Assembly (NCBI RefSeq): GCF_002102345.1 | Contig: NZ_LQPP01000052.1 | Location: 1-64,000 of the forward strand | Length of the DNA: 64,000 bases | DNA from: Mycolicibacterium peregrinum | Lineage (GTDB): Bacteria; Actinomycetota; Actinomycetes; Mycobacteriales; Mycobacteriaceae | Reading direction: 5' to 3' | Shown here: positions 33,747-42,819 of the stretch, one piece after another | How positions within the stretch are numbered: position 1 is the stretch's first letter | Layout: each line of letters opens with the position of its first letter | Program-made: the position numbers and the translations under genes | Notes under the pieces: generated by a model | Seen by the model: only the letters and a program-made list of their open reading frames with translations | What the model was told of the DNA's origin: nothing | The model's database searches: none

Positions 33747-34714
33747 GAGAGGACCTCCAGGAGTCGACGACGGTGCAGGGTGGGATCGCCCCAGGCACTG
33801 CGCAACGCCTGAACACGCAGCAGTGACAGGGACAGGTCGTGTTCCTGGGTGAACCCGATGGCGCCGTGGGTCTGCAGCGCCGACCGGGCGGCCAGCAGGG
33901 CGGCGTCGGCGGCGGCGACCTTGGCCGCGCTGATGTCGCGGGCGGTGTCAGCCGACGTGGCCCCATCTTTCTGGCTGGCCAATGACAGTGCCGCGCCGTA
34001 GACGAGGGGGCGGGACAGTTCGACGGCGATGAGCACGTCGGCCAGCTTGTGCTTGATGGCCTGGTACGAGCCGATGATCCGGCCGAACTGCGCGCGCTGC
34101 TTGGCGTATTCGACGGACTGGTCCAGCATCGCCTGGCCGACGCCCACCAACTGGGCGGCGGTGGCCAGGACGCCGAATTCGTAGGCCCGCGCGGTGTCGG
34201 CGGCCTGGGTGTCACCGGAGGCCGTGACGTCGAACAGCTTTCGGGCCGGGTCGACGGAATCGTGGGCAGCTCCGGCGGTGGCATCACCGACCTGGCCGTC
34301 GGCGGCCAGCAGCGTCAGTCCGGCGAAATCGGCGTTGACGGCCCGCGGCACCTGCGGCGGCATGGCAACCGTGGCGATGAGCTCGCCGGAGGCCAGACCT
34401 GCCGAACGGTCGTCGTTCGCGAGCAGGATCGGTGCGACGGCGATGGACTCGGTCACCGGACCGGGTACCGCCCAGTAGCCCAGCCGCTCCAGGGCGACGA
34501 CGAGGTCGACCGGATGGGCCTCGATGCCGTCGTACTTCTCGGGCACCAGCAGTGCGGTGACCCCGAGGTCGGTCAGCTGTGCCCACACCTTGCGGCCGGG
34601 CCCGGTGTCACCTTCGCCCCAGGCTCGTACCGCGGCCGGGACATCGGCGGCGCCCAGTGCGGCGTCGATGCTGGCCGCGAAGTCCCGCTGCTGTTCGTCG
34701 ATCTCGAAATTCAC
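33743..34714 (-). CDS. fadE32: FadE32, acyl-CoA dehydrogenase subunit
   Basis: A 323-aa acyl-CoA dehydrogenase subunit with AQFGRIIGSYQAIKHKLAD and ALQTHGAIGFTQEHDLSL. It is the common partner of FadE31 and FadE33 in the heteromeric enzymes acting on ring-C/D CoA intermediates. GTG start at 34714 overlapping the fadE31 stop; its own stop overlaps fadE33. The order fadE31-32-33 equals M. tuberculosis Rv3562-Rv3564. Confidence 0.93.
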   Translation of the reverse strand: MNFEIDEQQRDFAASIDAALGAADVPAAVRAWGEGDTGPGRKVWAQLTDLGVTALLVPEKYDGIEAHPVDLVVALERLGYWAVPGPVTESIAVAPILLANDDRSAGLASGELIATVAMPPQVPRAVNADFAGLTLLAADGQVGDATAGAAHDSVDPARKLFDVTASGDTQAADTARAYEFGVLATAAQLVGVGQAMLDQSVEYAKQRAQFGRIIGSYQAIKHKLADVLIAVELSRPLVYGAALSLASQKDGATSADTARDISAAKVAAADAALLAARSALQTHGAIGFTQEHDLSLSLLRVQALRSAWGDPTLHRRRLLEVLS

Positions 34715-35841
34715 TTAGGCTCCCGGGGCAGGCCAAGAAGGCGCTCGGCAATGATGTTGCGCTGGATCTCGTTGGTGCCGGCGTAGATCGGGCCGCCGAG
34801 CGCGAACAGCAGCCCCTCGGTCCAGTGGTCGACCAGCTCGGCGTCGGGTCCCTGCATGTCCAGTGCGGTCTGGTGCAGTGCGACGTCCAGGTCGGACCAG
34901 AACACCTTGGTCACCGAGGACTCGGCACCCAGTTCACCGCCGTTGGCCAGCCGGGTGACGGTGCCGAAGGTGTGCAGCCGGTAGGCCTGGGCCTTGATCC
35001 AGGCGTCGGCCACCCGGTCGGTGAACACCGGATCAGGATTGGACTTCCATTGCTCGACGAGCCGTTCGGCCGGCGCCATGAAGCGCGCCGGGCTGCGCAG
35101 TGACATACCGCGCTCGTTGCTCGATGTGCTCATCGCCGCGCGCCAGCCCTCGTGCACGCCGCCGATCACGTCGTTGTCCGGCACGAACACATCGTCGAGG
35201 AAGATCTCGCCGAAACCGGTGTCGCCGCCGAGCTGGGCGATCGGGCGCACGGTGATGCCCGGCGCCTTGAGGTCGAACATGAAGTAGGTCAGACCCTTGT
35301 GGCGCTGGGCCTCCGGGTCGGACCGGAACAGGCCGAAGCCGCGCTCACCGAAGGGTGCGCGTGAGCTCCAGATCTTCTGCCCGTTGAGCTTCCAGCCGCC
35401 GTCGACCTTGGTGGCCGTCGAGCGCAACGAGGCCAGGTCGCTTCCTGACTCGGGCTCGGACCAGGCCTGGGCCCAGATCTCCTCGCCGCTGGCCATCTTC
35501 GGCAGCACGCGCTGGAGCTGCTCTTCGGTGCCGTGGGCGAACAGCGTCGGCGCCAGCATGGCGGTGCCGTTGGCGCTGGCCCGGCCGGGAGCTCCGGCGT
35601 GGAAGTACTCCTCCTCGAACACCACCCACTGCAGCAGGGTGGCGTCGCGGCCGCCGTAGGACTTGGGCCAGGCGATCACCGACAGTCCGGCGTCGAAAAG
35701 CACTTTGTCCCAGCGGCGGTGCTGTTCGAAACCCTCAAGGGTGTCGTAAGACTTCGTCGGGAACGAATCCCGATTGGCCGTCAGGAATTCGCGGACCTCG
35801 GCCCGAAAGGCCTCGGTCTCGTCGTCGAATGTCAGGTCCAT
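34711..35841 (-). CDS. fadE31: FadE31, acyl-CoA dehydrogenase
   Basis: A 376-aa full-length acyl-CoA dehydrogenase with WSEPESGSDLASL, GQKIWSSRAPFG, the substrate-loop region LDDVFVPDNDVIGG and a C-terminal GGPIYAGTNEIQRNI. Forms a complex with FadE32 for late steroid ring degradation in M. tuberculosis. The ATG at 35841 lies 10 nt inside the end of fadD3, giving a coupled operon. Confidence 0.93.
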   Translation of the reverse strand: MDLTFDDETEAFRAEVREFLTANRDSFPTKSYDTLEGFEQHRRWDKVLFDAGLSVIAWPKSYGGRDATLLQWVVFEEEYFHAGAPGRASANGTAMLAPTLFAHGTEEQLQRVLPKMASGEEIWAQAWSEPESGSDLASLRSTATKVDGGWKLNGQKIWSSRAPFGERGFGLFRSDPEAQRHKGLTYFMFDLKAPGITVRPIAQLGGDTGFGEIFLDDVFVPDNDVIGGVHEGWRAAMSTSSNERGMSLRSPARFMAPAERLVEQWKSNPDPVFTDRVADAWIKAQAYRLHTFGTVTRLANGGELGAESSVTKVFWSDLDVALHQTALDMQGPDAELVDHWTEGLLFALGGPIYAGTNEIQRNIIAERLLGLPREPK

Positions 35842-37409
35842 TGCACCCCTTCTCGGGTCCCTCTGCTGCGCAGCACCGGTTTGATCACCTTGCCGCCCGG
35901 ATTTCGCGGCAGCACATCCAGAAACTCAATTGATCGCGGCGCCTTGAAGTTCGCCAGATGCTCACGTGCGTAAGCGATCACATCTGCCTCGTCGAGCGTC
36001 ACGCCCGGCTTGAGTACCACGAAGGCCTTCCCGACTTCACCGAGCCGCTCGTCGGGAACGCCGATCACCGCCGTTTCGGCGACACCGTCCAACCGGGCCA
36101 GCACCTGCTCGATCTCGGCCGGGTAAACATTGAACCCGCCGCTGATGTACATGTCCTTGAGCCGGTCGGTGATGGTCAGGTTGCCGCGGGCGTCGAGCGT
36201 CCCGATGTCGCCGGTGTGCAGCCAGCCCTCGGTGTCGATCGCGGCCGCGGTGGCCTCGGGGTCGTCGAGGTAGCCGAGCATGACGTTGGGCCCACGCAGC
36301 AGCACCTCGCCCGAATCAGCGAGGCGCAGTTCGAAATCGGCGATGGGCCTGCCGCAGGTGGTGGCCACGGTGACGGCGTCGTCGTCGGCACTGCACATGG
36401 TGCCGAAGCCGGCCGCCTCGGTCAGGCCGTAGGCGGTCAGCACGATGTCGATGTCGAGCTCGGACTGCATCCGCTCGATCAGGACCACCGGGACCACAGC
36501 CGCGCCGGTCACCGAGAAGCGCAGCGAGGACAGGTCGTAGTCGGCGCGCGTGGGATGGTCCAGCAGGGTCTGGAAGATGGTCGGCGGCCCGGGCAGTACT
36601 GTGATGCGCTGTTCGGCAATAGTTTTCAGCACCTGCTCGGGCTTGAACGTAAGCACGGGGTACAGCGCCGCGCCGGTCTGCAGGCAGGCCAGGATGCCGG
36701 CCTTGTAGCCGAAGTTGTGGAAGAACGGGTTGATGCACAGATAGCGGTCAGTGCTCGTGACCTGTCCGCACTCGGCCCAGGCGGCCGACCCGTCGAGCGA
36801 CTGACGGTGGGCGCAGCGCACACCCTTGCTGCGTCCGGTGGTGCCGGAGGTGAACAGGATGTCAGAGACGTCGTCGGGCTGCACCGCGGCCGCCCGCGCG
36901 TCGACCTTTTCCAGGGCATCCGGTCCGGATCCCCGGGCGACGAACTCGTCCCAGGTTCCGTCCTGTTTCTCGATGGGCACCCGCACGATGTGCCGCAGCG
37001 CGGGAAGTGCCTCGCGGTCCAGTTCGGACGCGCGGTCGGAGCCGAGGAACTCGCCCGAGGCGATCAGTAGCGGGGCCTCGGTGCGGGCCAGGATGTCGGT
37101 GGCCTCGCTGGCGGTATAGCGGGTGTTCAGCGGCACCATCTCGGCACCGGCGTAGTGGGTGGCCAGGCAGGCCACCACCCAGTGCCAGGTGTTGGGAGAC
37201 CAGATCGCCACTCGGTCGCCGGGTTCGACACCGAGGTCGATCATCGCCGCGGCGGCCTGGCGCACGTGGGCGCGCAGTTCCGAATAGGTGAGGCTCTTAT
37301 GATCGCTGACCAGCGCGTCACGGTCGGAAAACTGCTCGGCAACCCGGTCCAGCACCGCCGGAACGGTGCGGCGATCTTGCCCCGCGAGCGGGTGGTGTGC
37401 CCTGGCCAT
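35832..37409 (-). CDS. fadD3: FadD3, HIP-CoA synthetase
   Basis: A 525-aa acyl-CoA synthetase of the ANL superfamily. It activates HIP, the C/D-ring propionate left after HsaD cleavage, to HIP-CoA, which is also the KstR2 effector. Motifs: DILFTSGTTGRSKGV (P-loop), YGLTEAAGFGT, GWLHTGDIG, and the adenylation Lys in NPGGKVIKPVL. ATG 37409 follows AGGGGAG. The KstR2 operator is 15 nt upstream, shared with divergent fadE30. It links the hsa products at 7-10.5 kb to this gene set. Confidence 0.94.
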   Translation of the reverse strand: MARAHHPLAGQDRRTVPAVLDRVAEQFSDRDALVSDHKSLTYSELRAHVRQAAAAMIDLGVEPGDRVAIWSPNTWHWVVACLATHYAGAEMVPLNTRYTASEATDILARTEAPLLIASGEFLGSDRASELDREALPALRHIVRVPIEKQDGTWDEFVARGSGPDALEKVDARAAAVQPDDVSDILFTSGTTGRSKGVRCAHRQSLDGSAAWAECGQVTSTDRYLCINPFFHNFGYKAGILACLQTGAALYPVLTFKPEQVLKTIAEQRITVLPGPPTIFQTLLDHPTRADYDLSSLRFSVTGAAVVPVVLIERMQSELDIDIVLTAYGLTEAAGFGTMCSADDDAVTVATTCGRPIADFELRLADSGEVLLRGPNVMLGYLDDPEATAAAIDTEGWLHTGDIGTLDARGNLTITDRLKDMYISGGFNVYPAEIEQVLARLDGVAETAVIGVPDERLGEVGKAFVVLKPGVTLDEADVIAYAREHLANFKAPRSIEFLDVLPRNPGGKVIKPVLRSRGTREGVQWT

Positions 37410-37424
37410 CGACTCCCCTAACAA

Positions 37425-37438
37425 AGCAAGTGCTTGGT
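37425..37438. promoter_or_regulatory. KstR2 operator between fadD3 and fadE30
   Basis: AGCAAGTGCTTGGT matches the KstR2 motif AnCAAGnnCTTGnT at every defined base. It is only 15-16 nt from either start codon, so bound KstR2 would block both promoters. Confidence 0.93.
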
Positions 37439-37454
37439 AGGTTAGCCTACAGGG

Positions 37455-38603
37455 GTGATAGAGGTCCAGGAGTTCCGGGCCGAGGTCCGGCAGTGGCTCG
37501 CAGACAATCTTGTTGGCGAATTCGCAGCGCTCAAGGGCCTGGGTGGACCGGGACGTGAACACGAAGCCTTCGAAGAGCGTCGGGCGTGGAATCAGCATCT
37601 GGCCGCGGCGGGGCTGACCTGCCTCGGCTGGCCGGTGGAGCACGGCGGCCGCGGGCTGTCGGTCGCGCATCGCGTCGCCTTCTATGAGGAGTACGCGCGC
37701 GCGAACGCACCCGACAAGGTCAACCACCTGGGTGAGGAACTGCTCGGGCCGACGCTCATCGAGTACGGCACCCCCGAGCAGCAGCAGCGGTTCCTGCCCA
37801 AGATCCTCGACGTCACCGAGCTGTGGAGCCAGGGCTACTCCGAGCCCAACGCCGGCAGTGACCTGGCGAATGTGGCGACGACGGCCGAGCTGGTCGGCGA
37901 CGAATGGGTCATCAACGGTCAGAAGGTATGGACATCGCTCGCGCATTGGGCGCAGTGGTGCTTTGTCGTGGCGCGCACGGAGAAGGGCTCCAAGCGGCAC
38001 GCCGGTCTGTCCTATCTGCTGGTGCCGCTGGATCAGCCCGGCGTCGAGATCCGCCCGATCATCCAGCTGACCGGTGACTCCGAGTTCAACGAGGTGTTCT
38101 TCGACGACGCCCGCACCGAGGCGTCGCTGGTGGTCGGCCAGCCCGGTGACGGCTGGCGGGTGGCCATGGGCACGCTGACCTTCGAGCGCGGCGTGTCCAC
38201 GCTGGGCCAGCAGATCCGCTACGCCCGCGAGCACTCCAACCTCGTCGAGCTGGCCAAGCGCAGCGGCGCGGCCGACGATCCGCTGATCCGTCAGAAGCTG
38301 ACCGAGTCGTGGACCGGCCTGCAGGCCATGCGGTCATACGCCCTGGCGACCATGGATGTGGAGCAGCCGGGCCAGGACAACGTGTCGAAGCTGTTGTGGG
38401 CCAACTGGCACCGTGAACTCGGCGAGATCGCCATGGAGGTGCAGGGCACGGCCGGGCTGACGCTGCCAGAGGGTGAATTCGACGAGTGGCAGCGGCTCTA
38501 CCTGTTCTCGCGGTCGGACACCATCTACGGCGGGTCCAACGAGATCCAGCGCAACATCATCGCCGAGCGGGTGCTCGGCCTACCCCGAGAGGCAAAGGGA
38601 TGA
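37455..38603 (+). CDS. fadE30: FadE30, acyl-CoA dehydrogenase
   Basis: A 382-aa acyl-CoA dehydrogenase acting on the HIP-CoA propionyl side chain in the established pathway. Motifs: YSEPNAGSDLANV, GQKVWTSLAHWAQW, VFFDDARTE and the terminal YGGSNEIQRNIIAERVLGL. GTG start at 37455 with no spaced ribosome site and a TAGGTT element about 12 nt earlier, so the mRNA may be leaderless. Its stop overlaps the ipdF ATG. Confidence 0.93.
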   Translation: MIEVQEFRAEVRQWLADNLVGEFAALKGLGGPGREHEAFEERRAWNQHLAAAGLTCLGWPVEHGGRGLSVAHRVAFYEEYARANAPDKVNHLGEELLGPTLIEYGTPEQQQRFLPKILDVTELWSQGYSEPNAGSDLANVATTAELVGDEWVINGQKVWTSLAHWAQWCFVVARTEKGSKRHAGLSYLLVPLDQPGVEIRPIIQLTGDSEFNEVFFDDARTEASLVVGQPGDGWRVAMGTLTFERGVSTLGQQIRYAREHSNLVELAKRSGAADDPLIRQKLTESWTGLQAMRSYALATMDVEQPGQDNVSKLLWANWHRELGEIAMEVQGTAGLTLPEGEFDEWQRLYLFSRSDTIYGGSNEIQRNIIAERVLGLPREAKG

Positions 38604-39391
38604 GTGACCTTTCAGTAGCTCCCAAAGAGGTTGAGGGCCACGGCCTGCTGAAGGGCAAGGTCGTCCTGGTGACCGCTGCCGCCGGAACCGGCATCGGCTC
38701 GTCCACCGCCCGTCGCGCGCTGCTCGAGGGTGCCGACGTCGTGGTGTCCGACTACCACGAGCGGCGCCTCAACGAGACCCGCGACCAGCTGGCCGAGCTC
38801 GGCCTGGGCCGGGTCGAGGCCGTGGTCTGCGACGTCACCTCGACCGAAGCGGTCGACGCGCTGATCGCCCGGTCGGTCGAGAAGATGGGTCGCCTCGACG
38901 TCCTGGTGAACAACGCCGGACTGGGTGGCGAGACCCCGCTGGTCGACATGACCGACGACGAGTGGGATCGCGTTCTCAACGTGACGCTGAACTCGGTCAT
39001 GCGGGCCACCCGCGCCGCGCTGCGGTACTTCCGCGACGTCGAACACGGCGGGGTGATCGTCAACAACGCCAGCGTTCTCGGCTGGCGCGCACAGCACTCG
39101 CAGTCGCACTACGCCGCGGCCAAGGCCGGCGTCATGGCGCTGACTCGTTGCAGCGCAATCGAAGCCGTCGAATACGGCGTGCGGATCAACGCGGTCTCGC
39201 CGAGCATCGCGCGGCACAAGTTCCTCGAGAAGTCGGCCGACGCGGCCCTGTTGGACCGGCTGTCCTCCGACGAGGCGTTCGGCCGCGCGGCCGAACCGTG
39301 GGAGATCGCCACCACGATCGCCTACCTGGCCAGCGACTACTCCAGCTACCTGACCGGCGAGGTCATCTCGGTTTCCAGCCAGCGCGCCTGA
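38600..39391 (+). CDS. ipdF: IpdF, SDR of steroid C/D-ring degradation
   Basis: A 263-aa SDR (Rv3559c-like) with LKGKVVLVTAAAGTGIGSST, NNAGLGGETP, Ser in NNASVLGW and YAAAK. IpdF oxidises or reduces the ring hydroxyl/keto group of HIP-CoA-derived intermediates. Unlike the three mycofactocin-type SDRs in this window it lacks the VDIC insertion. ATG 38600 overlaps the fadE30 stop. In M. tuberculosis PPE64 and kstR2 come next; here a 19-kb unrelated block intervenes. Confidence 0.92.
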   Translation: MSDLSVAPKEVEGHGLLKGKVVLVTAAAGTGIGSSTARRALLEGADVVVSDYHERRLNETRDQLAELGLGRVEAVVCDVTSTEAVDALIARSVEKMGRLDVLVNNAGLGGETPLVDMTDDEWDRVLNVTLNSVMRATRAALRYFRDVEHGGVIVNNASVLGWRAQHSQSHYAAAKAGVMALTRCSAIEAVEYGVRINAVSPSIARHKFLEKSADAALLDRLSSDEAFGRAAEPWEIATTIAYLASDYSSYLTGEVISVSSQRA

Positions 39392-39431
39392 TCTGGTCAC
39401 GGGCCGGGTTGAACCGGTTGTGAAGCATCGC

Positions 39432-39482
39432 TTTCGACAGCAGGGTCGCGCTTTGGCGGGCGCAGTAGCCCTGCTGTCGAAA
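39432..39482. terminator. Long bidirectional hairpin after ipdF
   Basis: A perfect 14-bp inverted repeat (TTTCGACAGCAGGG at 39432-39445, complement at 39469-39482) encloses a 23-nt loop that can itself fold (GCGC arms). It sits between the convergent ipdF and VWA genes and marks the left edge of the accessory block. Confidence 0.75.
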
Positions 39483-39491
39483 TCGGCGTCT

Positions 39492-40646
39492 TCAGTTCGA
39501 CTCCATCCCGCGCTGGGCGAGGCCGGTCCGGTCCGCCCAGCCACGGATGTCGCCCTTGGCGATGGCCAGCGCCAGCAGTTCGGGGAACGCGTCGGGAGTG
39601 CAGGCGAACGCGGGGATCTCCATCGCGGCCAGATCGGCGGCGATCTCGCGATCGAATGACGGTGCGCCCGAATCGGACAACGCCAACAGCACGATTACCT
39701 GGACGCCGGCGTCGACGAGTTGTTTGGTGCGAGCCAGCATCTCGTCGCGCACGCCGCCCTCGTACAGGTCCGAGATCAGCACAAAGATGCTGTCGGCCGG
39801 CCGCGTGATCAGGGTCTGGCAGTAGGCGATGGCCCGGTTGATGTCGGTGCCGCCGCCGAGTTGGGTGCCGAACAGCACGTCGACGGGATCGTCGAGCAGG
39901 TCGGTCAGGTCGACGACTTCGGTGTCGAACACCACGAGGGACGTGCGCAGTGACCGCATCGACGCGATGACTGCCCCGAAAACCGCTGAATACACGATCG
40001 ATTCGGCCATCGAGCCGGACTGGTCGATGGCCAGCACGATGTCCTTGGTCACCGATCGGCCCGCGCGGCGGAACCCGACCAGCCGTTCGGGGATGATCGT
40101 CTTCAGGTCCGGCTGGAAAGTTTTCAGATTGCGGGCGATGGTGCGATTCCAGTCGATGTCGGAAGCCAGCGGCCGGTTGGTCCGCGCGCTCCGCGACAAC
40201 GCCCCGCGCAGTGTGGCCCGGGTGCCGTCGGCGATGCGGCGCTCGATGTCCTCGACAACCTTGCGCACCAGTGCCCGGGCCGAGGCCTTCGACTCGTCGG
40301 GAATGGCCTCACCGAGCGTGATGAGTGTGGTGGCCAACGACAGATCTGGGACGATGCTGTCCATCATCTCCGGTTCGAGCAGCAGCATGCGCAGGTTGAG
40401 CCGCTCGATCGCGTCCTGCTGCATCACCTGAACCACCGTGCTGGGGAAGTACTTCCGGATGTCACCCAGCCAGCGCGCCACCTTGGGCGCGGATCCGCCG
40501 AGGCCACCCTTGCGGTCGTAGAGCTCCGACAACGCCTTGTCCATTTCGACGTCACCGGCGTGCAGGCTCGGCAGCGAGTCCGCATCCGACCCCAGCACCA
40601 GCCGCCACCGGCGGTCGCGTTCGTCCGGGATGGTGCCGTCAGCCAT
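39492..40646 (-). CDS. VWA-domain protein of a MoxR system
   Basis: A 384-aa protein with a C-terminal von Willebrand A domain: MIDAS residues in LAIDQSGSMAES (DxSxS), the Thr in GGGTDINRAI and the Asp in VLISDLYEGG are all present, so metal binding is intact. The N-terminal 180 residues are helical. VWA proteins paired with MoxR AAA+ ATPases act as adaptors or co-chaperones. Last gene of a five-gene minus-strand operon; its ATG lies 8 nt inside the end of the DUF5682 gene. Confidence 0.82.
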   Translation of the reverse strand: MADGTIPDERDRRWRLVLGSDADSLPSLHAGDVEMDKALSELYDRKGGLGGSAPKVARWLGDIRKYFPSTVVQVMQQDAIERLNLRMLLLEPEMMDSIVPDLSLATTLITLGEAIPDESKASARALVRKVVEDIERRIADGTRATLRGALSRSARTNRPLASDIDWNRTIARNLKTFQPDLKTIIPERLVGFRRAGRSVTKDIVLAIDQSGSMAESIVYSAVFGAVIASMRSLRTSLVVFDTEVVDLTDLLDDPVDVLFGTQLGGGTDINRAIAYCQTLITRPADSIFVLISDLYEGGVRDEMLARTKQLVDAGVQVIVLLALSDSGAPSFDREIAADLAAMEIPAFACTPDAFPELLALAIAKGDIRGWADRTGLAQRGMESN

Positions 40647-42819
40647 GGGTGATACCTCTTGCGAAAATGGCGGCCGCCGCGATCACGACAGGGCGGGCGC
40701 GGTCGGCATCGATGTCGAATTCGGTATGGGCGGTGGAGCCTGCGGTGGTCACCGCATGCCCGATATTGCGTTTGATGCCGGCGTCGAAGGTGCTGAAGGT
40801 GCGACGCACCAGCGGCAGAACATCGGTGAATTCCGTTGCGGTCAAACCGGTCAACCATTCGTCGATCACGGCCAGCAGCTCGGTGTCGTGAACCAGTAGC
40901 AGTCCGCTGCCGGACAGGAACCCCTCGATCCAGGCGGACTTCTCGTCGGCCGGGGCGCCGATGCTCAAGGCGCGACGCACGCGTCGGGCTGCTTCGGCGG
41001 TGGTGAACACGGCGCCGTCGACACCGATTCGGACGAACCGGCCGACCAGGCTGCCGTGTAGATCGTCGCGATCAGCCAGCCGCGCGATGGTGGTCAGCCA
41101 TTCGCCGCGTACGTCTGCCTCCAGCAGGTCCACCGTGTCGGTGACTGCGTTGACGTGTGCGAGCATCTCGGCGGCCGCGTCCGGACCGAGCCCGGTCAGC
41201 GTCGCGGGAAGGCCGACGTTGACGCGGCGCAGCAGCGACGTGGTGACGGCACCGAGTGCCTCTGCGTCGGTGCGGCGCACATCGCCGTAGCGCAGCGAAC
41301 GGGCCAGCGCGGGCAAGGCCGCCATGAGTTCGGTGAGGTCCCGGTCGACTGCGGCCTTGTTCTCCAGGATGGCCAGCAGCTGCGGGACAGCCTCGTCGAC
41401 ACCGCCGAGCAGGGCCGCTTCGATCGCCGCGGTGACCTGGCCCAGATGTTTCGCGTTCTCGGCGGTGTCGGCCAGTCGAGCCTTGCAGGCGCGGTAGACG
41501 GTGTTTCCCCACACCGAAGAAATCACGACCCGCACCGCGAACTCCGGCTGCCACTGCAGCGTCCAGGGTTCTTTGAACGTGCCCTGACCGGTGGCGATCT
41601 CGGGCTCGCCCCACGGAATGTCGAGCACGGTAAGCCGGTGCAGCAGATGGGATTTGGCCAGGTCGTTGGGTTTGCGCAGGTCGAGAGTGACCTGTTTGGC
41701 ATTGGCGTCGGGTTTGAGCCGCAGCGATTTCTGCTGCTTGGTGATGTCGGCGAGCAGCGGCACCATCGGCAGGTGTTCGGGAATGCTGCCGAGCCGTTCG
41801 CCGACGACCAGCTCTCGCACGATCAGCCTGAACCGGGTGTCGGAGCCCTCGCACAGTACGGCCTCGGTGGCCTCGTTGACCTCGCTGAGACCGGGATGGG
41901 CGCGACCCCGCATGGCGGCCAGCGCGTTGGCCAGCCGCACTCCTTCGATGACGTGGGCCGAGGAGACGAAGATGTCGTGGTCGCGTAATGCCCTGGCTGC
42001 CAATGTGAGCCAGGTTTCCACCGGTCGGTCCCGTTCGAGGAAGGCGTGCTGGTACCAGCCGGGTGACCGGACGCCTGCGCCGTAACCCGAGGCTGCGGCC
42101 AGCCGTGAATGCGTCCACGGCACCCACACCGTCGCGGACTTGACCTTGGGCAGCCCGCGCAGCAGTGCCGCATCGGCGCTCGCGGCAGGCAGTTTTCCGG
42201 TCAGCGCCGGTGCGTGCCAGGCTCCGCACACCACGACGACCGTCGCGAATTCCTTCGCGGCCTTGCGGAGCACCTGGCGCATGTGTGCTTCGCGCTGGTG
42301 TTCGATCGGGTCATCTTCGTCGGGTTCCAGTTCCCGCACGGTGTGCATGGCCTCGGTGATCGCCTCGAATCCGCTGCCTTCCGTGCGTGATTCGACAACA
42401 TCATCCCACCAGCGTTCGGGATCGTCGTAGCCCGCGGCGTCGGCGAGCGCCGCGATCGGATCGACCCGGACGTGTGACGTGTTCTCGTGCCGTTGGTCGC
42501 GCTGGGCCAGCACGGTGGCCGCGGGCAGGTCGCAGAACCGCACCGGCACCTGGTGTCGCGCTGCCCACAACATGGCCTGCCACTCGGGGGAGAAAGAGCC
42601 GAACGGCCAGAATGCCGACACCGCGGGATCGTCGACCGCGTAGGCCATGATCGCCACGGGCGGCACCATGTCCGTGTGGTCGACGTCGGTGGTGAGCCGG
42701 TCCGCGTCGGCCGGGCCTTCGATCACCACGATGTCCGGCTGGATCCGGTCCAGCTCGGACAGCACGGCACGGGCAGACCCGGGACCGTGGTGCCGAATGC
42801 CCAGGACGTGGGTGGTCAC
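40639..42819 (-). CDS. DUF5682 protein with two GxxH motifs
   Basis: About 726 aa from GTG 42819 (GTGA overlap with the MoxR stop). The N-terminal 240 residues contain GIRHHGPGSARAVL, DIVVIEGPADADR and VVVVCGAWHAPAL. The paired GxxH motifs with an acidic cluster resemble the EreA/ChaN/TraB-TIKI hydrolase superfamily, though this is inference. The remaining 480 residues are alpha-helical and repeat-like. No signal peptide. The domain travels with MoxR, VWA and SWIM genes in many actinobacteria, but its activity is not known to me. Confidence 0.75.
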   Translation of the reverse strand: MTTHVLGIRHHGPGSARAVLSELDRIQPDIVVIEGPADADRLTTDVDHTDMVPPVAIMAYAVDDPAVSAFWPFGSFSPEWQAMLWAARHQVPVRFCDLPAATVLAQRDQRHENTSHVRVDPIAALADAAGYDDPERWWDDVVESRTEGSGFEAITEAMHTVRELEPDEDDPIEHQREAHMRQVLRKAAKEFATVVVVCGAWHAPALTGKLPAASADAALLRGLPKVKSATVWVPWTHSRLAAASGYGAGVRSPGWYQHAFLERDRPVETWLTLAARALRDHDIFVSSAHVIEGVRLANALAAMRGRAHPGLSEVNEATEAVLCEGSDTRFRLIVRELVVGERLGSIPEHLPMVPLLADITKQQKSLRLKPDANAKQVTLDLRKPNDLAKSHLLHRLTVLDIPWGEPEIATGQGTFKEPWTLQWQPEFAVRVVISSVWGNTVYRACKARLADTAENAKHLGQVTAAIEAALLGGVDEAVPQLLAILENKAAVDRDLTELMAALPALARSLRYGDVRRTDAEALGAVTTSLLRRVNVGLPATLTGLGPDAAAEMLAHVNAVTDTVDLLEADVRGEWLTTIARLADRDDLHGSLVGRFVRIGVDGAVFTTAEAARRVRRALSIGAPADEKSAWIEGFLSGSGLLLVHDTELLAVIDEWLTGLTATEFTDVLPLVRRTFSTFDAGIKRNIGHAVTTAGSTAHTEFDIDADRARPVVIAAAAIFARGITHG

